In this document: one piece after another, positions 1-6,917 of the stretch | Numbering within the stretch: the first letter of the stretch is position 1 | Layout: every line of letters starts with the position of its first letter | From: G020354085 sp964629975 | Lineage (GTDB): Bacteria; Pseudomonadota; Gammaproteobacteria; Acidiferrobacterales; Sulfurifustaceae | Assembly: GCA_964629975.1 (NCBI GenBank) | Contig: CAZVUN010000084.1 | Coordinates: 1-13,635, forward strand | Length of the DNA: 13,635 nt | Direction: 5' to 3' | The notes under the pieces: model-generated | Seen by the model: only the letters and a program-made list of their open reading frames with translations | The model's database searches: none | Told to the model about the DNA's origin: nothing | Program-made: the position numbers and the translations under genes

Positions 1-981
1 GTCCGCCAGGCGCGCGAGCTGGCGCAGATCGGCGCCGAAGCCGGTGGCGGCGCGCGCGCGCCCGAAGGCGCGGCCGATGCCATCATAGCGTCCACCCTGC
101 GCGATGGCACGCCCTTGGCCGAGGACGAAGGCGCTGAACACCACGCCGGTGTAGTAGTGATAGCCGCTGACCTCGGCCAGGTCGAAATGCAGCGCGGGCG
201 CCTGCGGCAGGCGCGCCACCTGCGCGGCGACCGCCTCGAGGTAGTCGAGCGCCTCGAGCACCGCGCGCGGTGCGCCGCTCAGGCGCGCGCGCGCCTGCCC
301 GAGGATCTCCGCTCCGCCCGATAGCTCAAGCAGCGCCAGCAGCCACGCGCGCACCGGCGCTGCGACCTGCGGCGCGAGCAGCGACTCGAGGTCGCTGCGC
401 GCCTTGCGTTGCAGTGCGTCAAACACGCGCTCCTGGGCGTCGCCGGCGAGTCCCGCATGTGCGGCGAGCGCGCGGAACACGCCGACATGCCCGAGATCGA
501 TGTGCGCACCGCGAATGCCGACGCAATCGAGCGTCGCAATCATCAGCGCCAATACCTCGGCATCGCTGTCGGCGCCGCTGTGCCCGAACAGCTCCGCCCC
601 CAGCTGCAGCGGCTCGCGCGATCCGCCGAATTCCCCCGGCCGGGTGCGCAGCACCGGACCCAGGTAACACAGGCGCACCGGCACCTCGCGCTTGAGGTAG
701 TGGGCGTCGATGCGCGCGGCCTGCGGCGTCATGTCGGCGCGCACGCCCATCAGCCGGCCCGTGAGCTGGTCGGTGAGCGTGAAGGTCTGCAGCGCCATGT
801 CCTGACCGACACCCGTAAGCAGCGACTCGACGTATTCGATGAGCGGGGGCATCACCAGCTCGTAGCCCCAGCGCGCGAGCAGATCGAGTACCTGGCGGCG
901 CATGGCCTCGAGCCGGCGCGCTTCGTCCGGCAGGACTTCCTCGATGCCCTCGGGCAGCAGCCAGCGGTCCGTGATCGCCAT
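1..981 (-). CDS. hisZ: ATP phosphoribosyltransferase regulatory subunit HisZ (3' end cut by window edge)
   Basis: HisZ is a catalytically inactive paralogue of histidyl-tRNA synthetase. It pairs with the short form of HisG to make the first enzyme of histidine synthesis and to carry its feedback control. The frame is open from the ATG at 981 to the left edge, giving 327 residues of a family that usually has close to 390, so the C-terminus is missing. The N-terminus (MAITDRWLLPEGIEEVLP) and the segments YELVMPPLIEYVESLL, MTPQAARI and LCYLGPVLRTRPG are the class II synthetase-like core. The glycine-rich GGRYDG starts near residue 296. HisZ is preferred over HisS because of the divergent motif 2 region and the position after DUF2065, where hisZ and then purA often lie. 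The start is 4 bases past the DUF2065 stop with no clear Shine-Dalgarno, which suggests translational coupling. The presence of hisZ implies a short-form hisG elsewhere in the genome. Confidence 0.93.
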   Translation of the reverse strand, partial: MAITDRWLLPEGIEEVLPDEARRLEAMRRQVLDLLARWGYELVMPPLIEYVESLLTGVGQDMALQTFTLTDQLTGRLMGVRADMTPQAARIDAHYLKREVPVRLCYLGPVLRTRPGEFGGSREPLQLGAELFGHSGADSDAEVLALMIATLDCVGIRGAHIDLGHVGVFRALAAHAGLAGDAQERVFDALQRKARSDLESLLAPQVAAPVRAWLLALLELSGGAEILGQARARLSGAPRAVLEALDYLEAVAAQVARLPQAPALHFDLAEVSGYHYYTGVVFSAFVLGQGRAIAQGGRYDGIGRAFGRARAATGFGADLRQLARLAD

Positions 982-985
982 GGGT

Positions 986-1177
986 TCAGCCGTTGATGAA
1001 ATAGAGCAGCAGCAGGCCGGCCAGCATGCTGCTCAGGCCGGCGAAGCGCAGTTGCGCGTCGCTGAGCTCACTGACCGCCGCCAGCATGCGCCGCAGTGCG
1101 GCCGGATTGAGAAACGGCAGGATGCCCTCGACCACCAGCAACAGGGCCAGCGCCGCGCCCAGATCATGCCATCGCAT
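986..1177 (-). CDS. DUF2065 (YjeT-like) small inner-membrane protein
   Basis: This 63-residue protein has two hydrophobic stretches: about residues 6-25 (LGAALALLLVVEGILPFL) and 45-61 (LSSMLAGLLLLYFING). A short amphipathic segment with the pattern NPAALRRML lies between them. Size, topology and position just after hflC match the DUF2065/YjeT family, whose biochemical role is unknown. The ATG at 1177 is preceded by a GGGGCG purine run as a weak ribosome site. It lies 22 bases after the hflC stop and 4 bases before the hisZ start, so it is almost surely in the same transcript. Its position suggests a link to the HflKC-FtsH membrane complex, but that is inference only. Confidence 0.88.
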   Translation of the reverse strand: MRWHDLGAALALLLVVEGILPFLNPAALRRMLAAVSELSDAQLRFAGLSSMLAGLLLLYFING

Positions 1178-1199
1178 GGCCCGCGCCCCAATCCGCGTG

Positions 1200-2069
1200 C
1201 TAGCGGGTCGGCTTCTTCAGGTACTTGAAGAAATCCGCGCTCGGGTCGACGACCAGCACGTCGTCCTTGCTCTTGAAGCTTTCCCGGTAGGCGCCGAGGC
1301 TGCGGTACAGCGAGTAGAACTCCGGCGCCGTGTTCGCCGCCCCGGCGTAGATCGCGGCCGCGCGCGCATCGCCGTCACCGCGCAGGCGCTCGGACTGCCG
1401 GTAGGCCTCGGCCAGCAGGATCTCGCGCTGGCGCTCGGCATCGGCGCGGATCTTTTCCGCCGCTTCCGCACCCTGGGCGCGCAGCTGGTTGGCGATGCGC
1501 GAGCGCTCGGCCTTCATGCGCTGGAATACCGACTGGCTCACCTCGGGCGGCAGGTCGACACGCTGCAGGCGCACATCCACGACCTCGAGTCCGAACTTGC
1601 GCGCCTCGCGATCGGCCGCCGCGGTGAGGATTTCCATGATCTTGGCGCGATCCACCGAGATCACGCTCTTCACGGTACGCTTGCCGAACTCGTCGCGCAG
1701 TCCGCTGTTGACGAGCTGCTCGAGCCGGCGCCGGGCCTCCGATTCCTGGCCACCGACCGTCAGGTAATACTGCAGGGCATCCGACACCCGCCACTTCACG
1801 TACGAATCGACCAGGACGTATTTCTTCTCCGTGGTCAGGAACGGCGTCGGCTCGGCGTCGAGGGTGAGAATGCGCGCATCGAAATAACGCACGTTGTCGA
1901 GAAACGGCGTCTTGAGGTGCAGGCCGGGCATGTCGTTGTAGCGCAGCACCTGGCCGAAGCGCACCACGATCGCCTTTTCCCGTTCGTCCACGCTGTAAAC
2001 GGCCGACATGGCGATGACAACGAAGATCAGCGCCAGGGCGATCGCTGCGATCAGTCTGTTCTGGTTCAT
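1200..2069 (-). CDS. hflC: HflC, SPFH-domain regulator of FtsH protease
   Basis: HflC forms with HflK a large periplasm-facing membrane assembly around the AAA protease FtsH and modulates its access to membrane substrates. The 289-residue product has one N-terminal membrane anchor (about residues 6-25, LIAAIALALIFVVIAMSAVY). A SPFH/prohibitin domain follows, with the family-typical segments EKAIVVRFGQV, PGLHLKTPFLDNVRYFD, VDSYVKWRV and the helical RRLEQLVNSGLRDEFGKR. A long charged coiled-coil rich in Arg, Glu and Ala follows, with the conserved SERLRGDGDARAAAIYA. The length is close to the usual 290-330. The ATG overlaps the hflK stop by four bases (ATGA, 2066-2069), a classic sign of translational coupling that would help make HflK and HflC in equal amounts. 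Confidence 0.97.
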   Translation of the reverse strand: MNQNRLIAAIALALIFVVIAMSAVYSVDEREKAIVVRFGQVLRYNDMPGLHLKTPFLDNVRYFDARILTLDAEPTPFLTTEKKYVLVDSYVKWRVSDALQYYLTVGGQESEARRRLEQLVNSGLRDEFGKRTVKSVISVDRAKIMEILTAAADREARKFGLEVVDVRLQRVDLPPEVSQSVFQRMKAERSRIANQLRAQGAEAAEKIRADAERQREILLAEAYRQSERLRGDGDARAAAIYAGAANTAPEFYSLYRSLGAYRESFKSKDDVLVVDPSADFFKYLKKPTR

Positions 2070-3268
2070 GGCTGCGTCCCCCGCTTGCGCAGATCGGTCC
2101 GGCCGCGCGTCGCGCCCGCCGCGCCCGCCGCTTGCGCCTCGGTCTCGGTCGGCAGCGCCGGGGCAGCCGTCCCCGCCGCGTCAGACGGCCGCATCAGCTT
2201 GTCGAGCGGCAAATAGAGCAGGCTGTTGCCGCCCTTCTGGTCGATCAGCACCTTCGTCGTGTTGGACAGGACCTGCTCCATGGTTTCGATGTACAGGCGC
2301 TCGCGGGTCACTGCCGGGGCCTTGGCATACTCGTTGGCCACGCGGGTGAAGCGTTGCGCGTCACCGTCGGCGCGCGAGATGGTCGCGGCCTTGTAGCCTT
2401 CGGCCTCCTGCACCAGGCGCGCGGCGGCGCCGCGGGCGCGCGGCAGGATATCGTTGGCGTAGGCCTCGGCCTCGTTCTTGGCGCGCTGTTCGTCCTCGCG
2501 CGCCTTGACGGCATCGTCGAAGGCAGCCTTGACCTCTTCCGGTGGTTGCGCCTTCTGCATCTCGACCGTGACGATCTGTACACCGGAGTTGTAGCGGTCG
2601 AGAATCTGCTGCAACAGCGCGCGGGTGCTTTGATTGACCTGGTCGCGGCCCTCGGTCAGGGCAAAGTCCATCGTGCTCTTGCCAATCACCTCACGCACCG
2701 CCGATTCGGTCACCTGGGCGATGGTGGTCTCCGGATCGCGCACGTTGAATATGTAGGCGGCCGCATCCTTGATCTTGTACTGCACGGCGAACTCGAGGTC
2801 GATGATGTTCTCGTCCTCGGTGAGCATCAGCGCCTCTTTCGCCACCTTGCGCTTGCTGCCGCTGCGTGGCTCGCTGCGGTAGCCGACCTCGATGGTGGAA
2901 ACCTTCTCCACATTGACCTTCTCGACCTTCTCGACCGGATACGGCAGGCGCCAGTGCAGTCCGGCGTCGGTGATCTCGGTGTTCTTGCCGAAGCGCAACA
3001 CCACGCCACGCTCGCCCTGCTGTACCACATAGAAGCCGGTCGCGAGCCACACACCGGCCGCCACCAGCACAATCAGCCCCACGCCAAAACCCGCCCCGCC
3101 GCCGCTGCCGCCTTCGCCACCGCCGCCGCGCTTGCCGCCGCCGAACAGTCCGCCCAGCTTCTGCTGGACGTTCTTCACGATCTGATCGAGATCCACCTGG
3201 CCGCCGCCACGGCGACGCTGACCCCACGGGTCTTTGTCCCCGGAACTGCCGGGTTCATTCCACGCCAC
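2066..3268 (-). CDS. hflK: HflK, SPFH-domain regulator of FtsH protease
   Basis: HflK is the partner of HflC in the membrane complex that regulates FtsH. The 400-residue protein opens with the HflK signature MAWNEPG and DPWGQRRR, then a glycine-rich cytoplasmic tail to about residue 60. One membrane segment follows (about 61-82, FGVGLIVLVAAGVWLATGFY), then the SPFH domain beginning VVQQGERGVVLRFGK. A coiled-coil region (AKNEAEAYANDILPRARG, AEGYKAATISRADGDAQRF) and a proline/alanine-rich C-terminus complete it. E. coli HflK is about 419 residues. The start is GTG at 3268, chosen because a perfect AAGGAG (3276-3281) sits seven bases upstream and the MAWNEPG N-terminus is conserved. The stop overlaps the hflC start. 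A sigma70-like promoter lies just upstream, over the hflX stop codon. Confidence 0.97.
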   Translation of the reverse strand: MAWNEPGSSGDKDPWGQRRRGGGQVDLDQIVKNVQQKLGGLFGGGKRGGGGEGGSGGGAGFGVGLIVLVAAGVWLATGFYVVQQGERGVVLRFGKNTEITDAGLHWRLPYPVEKVEKVNVEKVSTIEVGYRSEPRSGSKRKVAKEALMLTEDENIIDLEFAVQYKIKDAAAYIFNVRDPETTIAQVTESAVREVIGKSTMDFALTEGRDQVNQSTRALLQQILDRYNSGVQIVTVEMQKAQPPEEVKAAFDDAVKAREDEQRAKNEAEAYANDILPRARGAAARLVQEAEGYKAATISRADGDAQRFTRVANEYAKAPAVTRERLYIETMEQVLSNTTKVLIDQKGGNSLLYLPLDKLMRPSDAAGTAAPALPTETEAQAAGAAGATRGRTDLRKRGTQP

Positions 3269-3275
3269 GATGTGA

Positions 3276-3281
3276 CTCCTT
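3276..3281 (-). promoter_or_regulatory. Strong Shine-Dalgarno of hflK
   Basis: AAGGAG on the minus strand, seven bases before the GTG at 3268. It decides the start: a GTG codon is used, and no ATG in this frame nearby has such a site. Confidence 0.8.
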
Positions 3282-3318
3282 CAAGACAGTATTCGCCGCG
3301 GATTTGCGGGGAAGCGGC

Positions 3319-3347
3319 ATTCTAGGGTCAGGAACCGGTAGCGGCAA
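3319..3347 (-). promoter_or_regulatory. Putative sigma70 promoter for hflKC
   Basis: On the minus strand, TTGCCG (3347-3342) is separated by exactly 17 bases from TAGAAT (3324-3319). That is 4/6 and 5/6 matches to the -35 and -10 consensus. The expected transcript start near 3312 would give a leader of about 44 bases before the hflK GTG, which contains the strong Shine-Dalgarno. The element overlaps the last codons and stop of hflX (3328-3330), so hflKC could be expressed apart from hfq-hflX. Seen by eye only. Confidence 0.5.
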
Positions 3348-4641
3348 GGTTCGCCGGCGTCTCGACCGGAAGGTACTCCTCACGAAACCCTTGCTGTTGC
3401 TGCAGCCAGGCGAGCTGCGCGGGCGTGAGCGCGACCTCGAGCAACCAATCGCCCGTGTCGAGCATCGTCTCGTTGATGACTTCACCGCGCTCGTAGAGCT
3501 GCGCACGCAGGCGCCCGGCCGCCGGCGGCAGCTGCAGCCGTACGCGGCGCCGCTGCGCGCGGTAGTACTGCGCCAGTACATCGCGCAGCAGCTCGAGGCC
3601 CGCGCCGCTGCGTGCCGACACCCAGACGCGCGCCAGGATCTTGCCGTCGCCACGTTCGACGCGCGCCGTTTCGTTCGTCAGGTCGATCTTGTTGAACACG
3701 ATGATCTGCGGGATCTGCTCGGCGCCGATCTCCGCCAGCACCTCATTGACGCGCGTCATCTGCTCGAGGCGCTCCGGGTTGCTGCTGTCGGCGACATGCA
3801 GCAGCAGATCGGCGTCGGCCACTTCCTCGAGTGTCGACTTGAACGCCTCGACCAGATCGTGCGGCAGATGCCGGATGAAACCGACCGTATCAGCCAGCAC
3901 CACCGCGGTGTTGCCGGGCAGCTCGACGCGGCGCATGGTCGGGTCGAGCGTCGCGAACAGCTGATCGGCCGCGTACACACCGGCGCCGGTCAGCTGGTTG
4001 AACAGCGTCGACTTGCCGGCATTGGTGTAGCCGACCAGCGAGATCGTCGGGATCGGCACCTTGTGGCGCGCGCGCCGGCGGCTGCGGCGCTGGGCGGATA
4101 CCTGCGCGAGACGCTCATGCAGTTTGCGAATGCGATCGCGGATCAGGCGACGATCGACCTCGAGCTGGGTTTCGCCCGGGCCGCGCAGACCGATACCGCC
4201 CTTCTGCCGTTCGAGGTGCGTCCAGCCGCGCACCAGGCGTGTCGCCAGGTGTTCAAGCTGCGCCAGCTCGACCTGCAGCTTGCCTTCGTGCGAGCGCGCG
4301 CGCTGCGCGAAGATGTCGAGGATCAGACCGACCCGGTCGAGCACACGGCAGCCAATGACCTTCTCGAGGTTACGTTCCTGGCTGGGCGACAGCGCATGAT
4401 TCACGAGCACGACATCGGCGCGCTCGCGCGCCGCGGCGTCGCGCACCTCCTCGGCCTTGCCCTTGCCGATGAAGCTGCCCGCGTCGGGGGTGTGACGGCT
4501 GCCAAGAATGGTGCCGACGATCTGGGCGCCGGCCGAGGTCGCAAGCAGGCGCAACTCCTCGATGTCCTCCTGCTCGTGCTGCGGCGTGTGACTGAGGCGC
4601 AGGTGCACGAGCAGCGCGCGCTCGGCGCGCTGTCGCGTCAC
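3328..4641 (-). CDS. hflX: GTPase HflX
   Basis: HflX is a ribosome-binding GTPase that splits or rescues stalled 70S ribosomes, notably after heat stress. The product has the N-terminal HflX domain with the nucleotide-independent ATP-site region (FIGKGKAEEV, LVNHALSPSQERNLE) and the long family signature around RARSHEGKLQVELAQLEHL and GGIGLRGPGETQLEVDRR. The G domain follows with P-loop GYTNAGKST (about residues 204-212), DTVGF (about 251-255) and NKID (about 317-320). I chose GTG at 4641, giving 437 residues. It aligns the N-terminus with E. coli HflX (426 residues) and lies 16 bases past the hfq stop. A TTG at 4695 would add 18 proline-rich residues and overlap the hfq C-terminus by 38 bases. 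Neither start has a good Shine-Dalgarno. Confidence 0.95.
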   Translation of the reverse strand: MTRQRAERALLVHLRLSHTPQHEQEDIEELRLLATSAGAQIVGTILGSRHTPDAGSFIGKGKAEEVRDAAARERADVVLVNHALSPSQERNLEKVIGCRVLDRVGLILDIFAQRARSHEGKLQVELAQLEHLATRLVRGWTHLERQKGGIGLRGPGETQLEVDRRLIRDRIRKLHERLAQVSAQRRSRRRARHKVPIPTISLVGYTNAGKSTLFNQLTGAGVYAADQLFATLDPTMRRVELPGNTAVVLADTVGFIRHLPHDLVEAFKSTLEEVADADLLLHVADSSNPERLEQMTRVNEVLAEIGAEQIPQIIVFNKIDLTNETARVERGDGKILARVWVSARSGAGLELLRDVLAQYYRAQRRRVRLQLPPAAGRLRAQLYERGEVINETMLDTGDWLLEVALTPAQLAWLQQQQGFREEYLPVETPANLAATGS

Positions 4642-4657
4642 GCCCGGCGCTGCCGGA

Positions 4658-4915
4658 TCAGGGTTCCTTGGCTTCGGATGTGTCGGGGCTGTCAAACTGG
4701 AGTTTGATGGGGCGACTCGGAACCACGGTGGAAATGGCGTGCTTGTAGATCATCTGGCTGACCGAGTTCTTCAGCAGCACGACGAACTGGTCGAACGATT
4801 CGATCTGGCCCTGCAGCTTGATGCCATTGACCAGAAAGATGGACACCGGGACGTGCTCCTTGCGCAGGGCATTGAGAAAAGGGTCTTGTAGGGCTTGCCC
4901 TTTTTGCTGGCTCAT
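4658..4915 (-). CDS. hfq: RNA chaperone Hfq
   Basis: Hfq is a hexameric Sm-like protein that anneals small RNAs to mRNAs and controls their stability. The 85-residue product begins MSQQKGQALQDPFLNALRK. The Sm1 region contains VPVSIFLVNGIKLQGQIESF and the Sm2 signature is YKHAISTVVPSRP. The RNA-contacting Gln of QDPFLN on the proximal face is present. The tail is short (KLQFDSPDTSEAKEP) and ends acidic, the tip composition that in E. coli Hfq helps displace RNA. The start at 4915 is set by AGGAG seven bases upstream and by the conserved N-terminus; the frame is open further upstream but the extension is not Hfq-like. Hfq lies between miaA and hflX as in E. coli. Confidence 0.98.
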   Translation of the reverse strand: MSQQKGQALQDPFLNALRKEHVPVSIFLVNGIKLQGQIESFDQFVVLLKNSVSQMIYKHAISTVVPSRPIKLQFDSPDTSEAKEP

Positions 4916-4984
4916 CGTCGTTCTCCTGTTTTGTATTGTGTCTGCCGGCCGGGTCCATGGTCTGGCCACAAGCCAGTGCCGCCA

Positions 4985-4990
4985 ATTATA
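4985..4990 (-). promoter_or_regulatory. Perfect TATAAT -10 element upstream of hfq
   Basis: On the minus strand TATAAT (4990-4985) spans the last codon and stop codon of miaA (TAA at 4988-4986). No convincing -35 lies 16-18 bases upstream (GCGAGG at 17) and there is no extended TGn. In E. coli hfq has promoters inside miaA, so a local hfq promoter is plausible. It would give a leader of about 60-65 bases. It may also be chance. Confidence 0.3.
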
Positions 4991-5945
4991 TGCGGCGGTG
5001 GGCCGGCCCTCGCTCCAGCCAGTCGATCCTGGCCAGACATTCATCCAGCGGCACCTTATCACTCATGTCGATCGAGTTCACGCCGGGATAGCTGCGCAGC
5101 CAGGTGAGCTGGCGCTTCGCAAGTTGGCGCGTGGCGGCCAACGCCGCCTCGCGCATTTGATTATAGTTGACTCTGCCGGTCAAGTACTCCCAGGCCTGGC
5201 GGTACCCCACCGTGCGCATCGACGGCATAGCCGGCGTCAAATCGTGCCGCTGGCGCAGCGCCTGCACTTCGTCCAGCAATCCGCGTTGCAGCATAGCGCT
5301 GAAGCGCTGCGCGATGCGTTCACCGAGCGCAAGACGATCGCGCGGGACGATTGCGATACGCGTGACCTCATAGGGAAATGGCTGTGGCGGATTGCGTGCC
5401 GCCAGCTCGGTGGGGCTGCGCCCGGTCAGCTCGATAATCTCCAGCGCCCGCTGGATGCGCTGCTGATCGTTCGGGCTGATGCGTGCGGCCGCCGCCGGGT
5501 CGCGCGCGGCCAGCCGCGCGTGCAGCGCCGGCCAGCCGTGCCGCTGCGCCTGTGCGAGCAGGTCGCGGCGCACGCCCGGCTCGGCCGCCGGCAGCGCTGA
5601 CAACCCGAACTCGAGGGCGCGGAAGTAGAACATGGTGCCGCCGACCAGAAGCGGAATGCGTCCGGCGCGGGTGATGCTGCTCATCTCGCGCAGGGCATCG
5701 GCGCAGAACGCGGCCGCCGAGTACGCGTCGGCAGGGTCGCGAATGTCGATCAGCCGGTGCGGTGCCCGCGCCTGCTCGGCAGCACTCGGCTTGGCGGTAC
5801 CGATGTCCATGCCGCGGTAGACCTGGGCCGCATCGACGCTGATCAGCTCGACCGGCAGCCGCTCGTGCAGCGCCAGGGCCAGCGCGGTCTTGCCGGCGGC
5901 CGTCGGTCCCATCAGGAAAATCGCGCGCTTCTTGCCTTCTGCCAT
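4986..5945 (-). CDS. miaA: tRNA dimethylallyltransferase MiaA
   Basis: MiaA transfers a dimethylallyl group to N6 of A37 in tRNAs that read UNN codons, which stabilises codon pairing. The 319-residue product has the P-loop GPTAAGKT (residues 13-20), the motif VDAAQVYRGMDIGTAKP, the substrate segment PHRLIDIRDP, VGGTMFYFRALEFG and the C-terminal TVGYRQAWEYL and ATRQLAKRQLTWLRS that contact tRNA. In the motif after the P-loop many gammaproteobacterial enzymes have DSA where this one has DAA, so a Ser is replaced by Ala; the Asp is kept. The start is ATG at 5945 after a GGGGGCG run. An ATG at 5978 would add 11 residues (MFLRPCGRGRS) not seen in the family. hfq follows 70 bases downstream. The usual upstream neighbour mutL is absent. 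Confidence 0.97.
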   Translation of the reverse strand: MAEGKKRAIFLMGPTAAGKTALALALHERLPVELISVDAAQVYRGMDIGTAKPSAAEQARAPHRLIDIRDPADAYSAAAFCADALREMSSITRAGRIPLLVGGTMFYFRALEFGLSALPAAEPGVRRDLLAQAQRHGWPALHARLAARDPAAAARISPNDQQRIQRALEIIELTGRSPTELAARNPPQPFPYEVTRIAIVPRDRLALGERIAQRFSAMLQRGLLDEVQALRQRHDLTPAMPSMRTVGYRQAWEYLTGRVNYNQMREAALAATRQLAKRQLTWLRSYPGVNSIDMSDKVPLDECLARIDWLERGPAHRRI

Positions 5946-5970
5946 GGAGCGCCCCCGGCCGCAGGGCCGC

Positions 5971-6000
5971 AGGAACATTGACTATGCTAGATGGTAACTC
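5971..6000. promoter_or_regulatory. AT-richer divergent promoter region between miaA and the HDOD gene
   Basis: This is the only AT-rich patch between the two divergent starts (5945 minus, 6040 plus). It holds TTGACT (5978-5983) and TATGCT (5983-5988) on the plus strand and TAGCAT on the minus strand. No -35/-10 pair with proper spacing can be fixed, so exact promoters are not assigned. Confidence 0.25.
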
Positions 6001-6039
6001 GTCCTGTGCGAGCAACCCGCCTGCCTACGGAGCCAAGCT

Positions 6040-6879
6040 GTGCACGAAGCCGCCGACAAGTTCGTCGCCGTTATCCTCGCCGACATCAAGCAGAACTGCC
6101 TGAAGCTGCCGACGCTTCCGGAGATTGCGGTGCGCATTCGCAAGGTCGTCGAGGACGAGAACTCCACCTCGGCACAGGTCGCCAAGCTCATCGGCACCGA
6201 TGCGGCCCTGTCCGCACGGCTGCTACGCGTGGCCAACAGCCCGCTCTACCGCGGCGGCAGCCCGATCGACAACATCCAGATGGCGGTGACGCGCCTGGGA
6301 AACAAGGTGGTACGCAACCTGGTGCAGAGCCTGGTCATGCAGCAGCTCTTCCAGAGCCAGTCGCCCGCCCTCAAGAAGCGCATTCAGGCGCTGTGGTCGC
6401 ATAGCGTCACGGTGGCCGCCATCGCCGCCGCCTTCGCGCGCAAGTTCACCCGGTTGTCGGCCGACCAGGCGCTGCTCGCCGGGCTGCTGCACGACATCGG
6501 CACCCTGCCGATCGTCTCGCGTGCCGAGGATTTTCCCGAGATCGCCGGCAACCCGGTGCTGCTCGACGAGGCGATCGAGAAGATGCACACCACCGTCGGC
6601 AAGCTCATACTCGAGACCTGGAAGTTTCCACCCGACATGATCGCGGTCGCGGCCGAGCACGAGGATCTCGGCCGCTACAGCGCCGAGGTCGACTACGTCG
6701 ACCTGGTGCTGGTCGCGAACCTGCACAGCTACATCGGTGCACAACACCGTCACGCCAGGATTCAATGGGCCGACGTGCCCGCGCTGGCCAAGCTCGGCCT
6801 CACCCCCGCGGAGAGCCTGCTCGCGCTCGAAGCGGCCAAGGGTGAGGTAGCGGAGCTGCGCGCCATGCTCGGCGCCTGA
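6040..6879 (+). CDS. HDOD domain-containing signalling protein
   Basis: HDOD is a non-canonical relative of the HD phosphohydrolase fold found in bacterial signalling, often as a protein-interaction module or remnant phosphodiesterase. The 279-residue protein is one HDOD domain (about residues 20-215) with short ends. It shows LPTLPEIAVRIRKVVED, IGTDAALSARLLRVANSP, the MAVTRLGNKVVRNLV helix, LLAGLLHDIGTLPI with a retained HD pair, and LILETWKFPPDMIAVAAEHED. There is no receiver, GGDEF, EAL or membrane segment. The start is GTG at 6040, with GGAG (6029-6032) seven bases before it. The gene stands alone, divergent from miaA and convergent with lysS, so context gives no pathway. The HD pair could mean residual metal binding, but HDOD proteins generally lack hydrolase activity. 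Confidence 0.9.
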   Translation: MHEAADKFVAVILADIKQNCLKLPTLPEIAVRIRKVVEDENSTSAQVAKLIGTDAALSARLLRVANSPLYRGGSPIDNIQMAVTRLGNKVVRNLVQSLVMQQLFQSQSPALKKRIQALWSHSVTVAAIAAAFARKFTRLSADQALLAGLLHDIGTLPIVSRAEDFPEIAGNPVLLDEAIEKMHTTVGKLILETWKFPPDMIAVAAEHEDLGRYSAEVDYVDLVLVANLHSYIGAQHRHARIQWADVPALAKLGLTPAESLLALEAAKGEVAELRAMLGA

Positions 6880-6914
6880 ACGCAGCGCCGAGCGCGCCGC
6901 AGCGCCGAGCGCGC
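6867..6914. repeat. GC-rich inverted repeat plus 17-bp tandem repeat between convergent genes
   Basis: GCTCGGCGC (6867-6875) pairs perfectly with GCGCCGAGC (6885-6893) across a nine-base loop that contains the HDOD stop codon. The second arm lies inside a perfect 17-bp direct repeat, CGCAGCGCCGAGCGCGC, present at 6881-6897 and 6898-6914. The arm therefore occurs twice and could pair in two registers. There is no T-tract, so it is at best a Rho-assisted or partial terminator for the convergent HDOD and lysS genes. Confidence 0.45.
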
Positions 6915-6917
6915 GCC

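Noticed and set aside
409..2216. Long plus-strand open frames (409-996 and 1026-2216)
   Set aside because: They are antisense to hisZ, DUF2065 and hflC, which match known families. Long antisense frames are common in GC-rich DNA, and these translations have no family features.
4642..4695. TTG start for HflX overlapping hfq
   Set aside because: It adds 18 proline-rich residues absent from E. coli HflX and has no Shine-Dalgarno. GTG at 4641 is preferred, though not proven.
2132..4707. Plus-strand open frames of 397 and 467 codons opposite hflK and hflX
   Set aside because: They mirror the codon structure of hflK and hflX on the other strand and lack ribosome sites or recognisable domains.
4658..5062. 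134-residue version of Hfq
   Set aside because: The first 49 residues read through the intergenic DNA and the miaA end. The true start has AGGAG and the conserved Hfq N-terminus at 4915.
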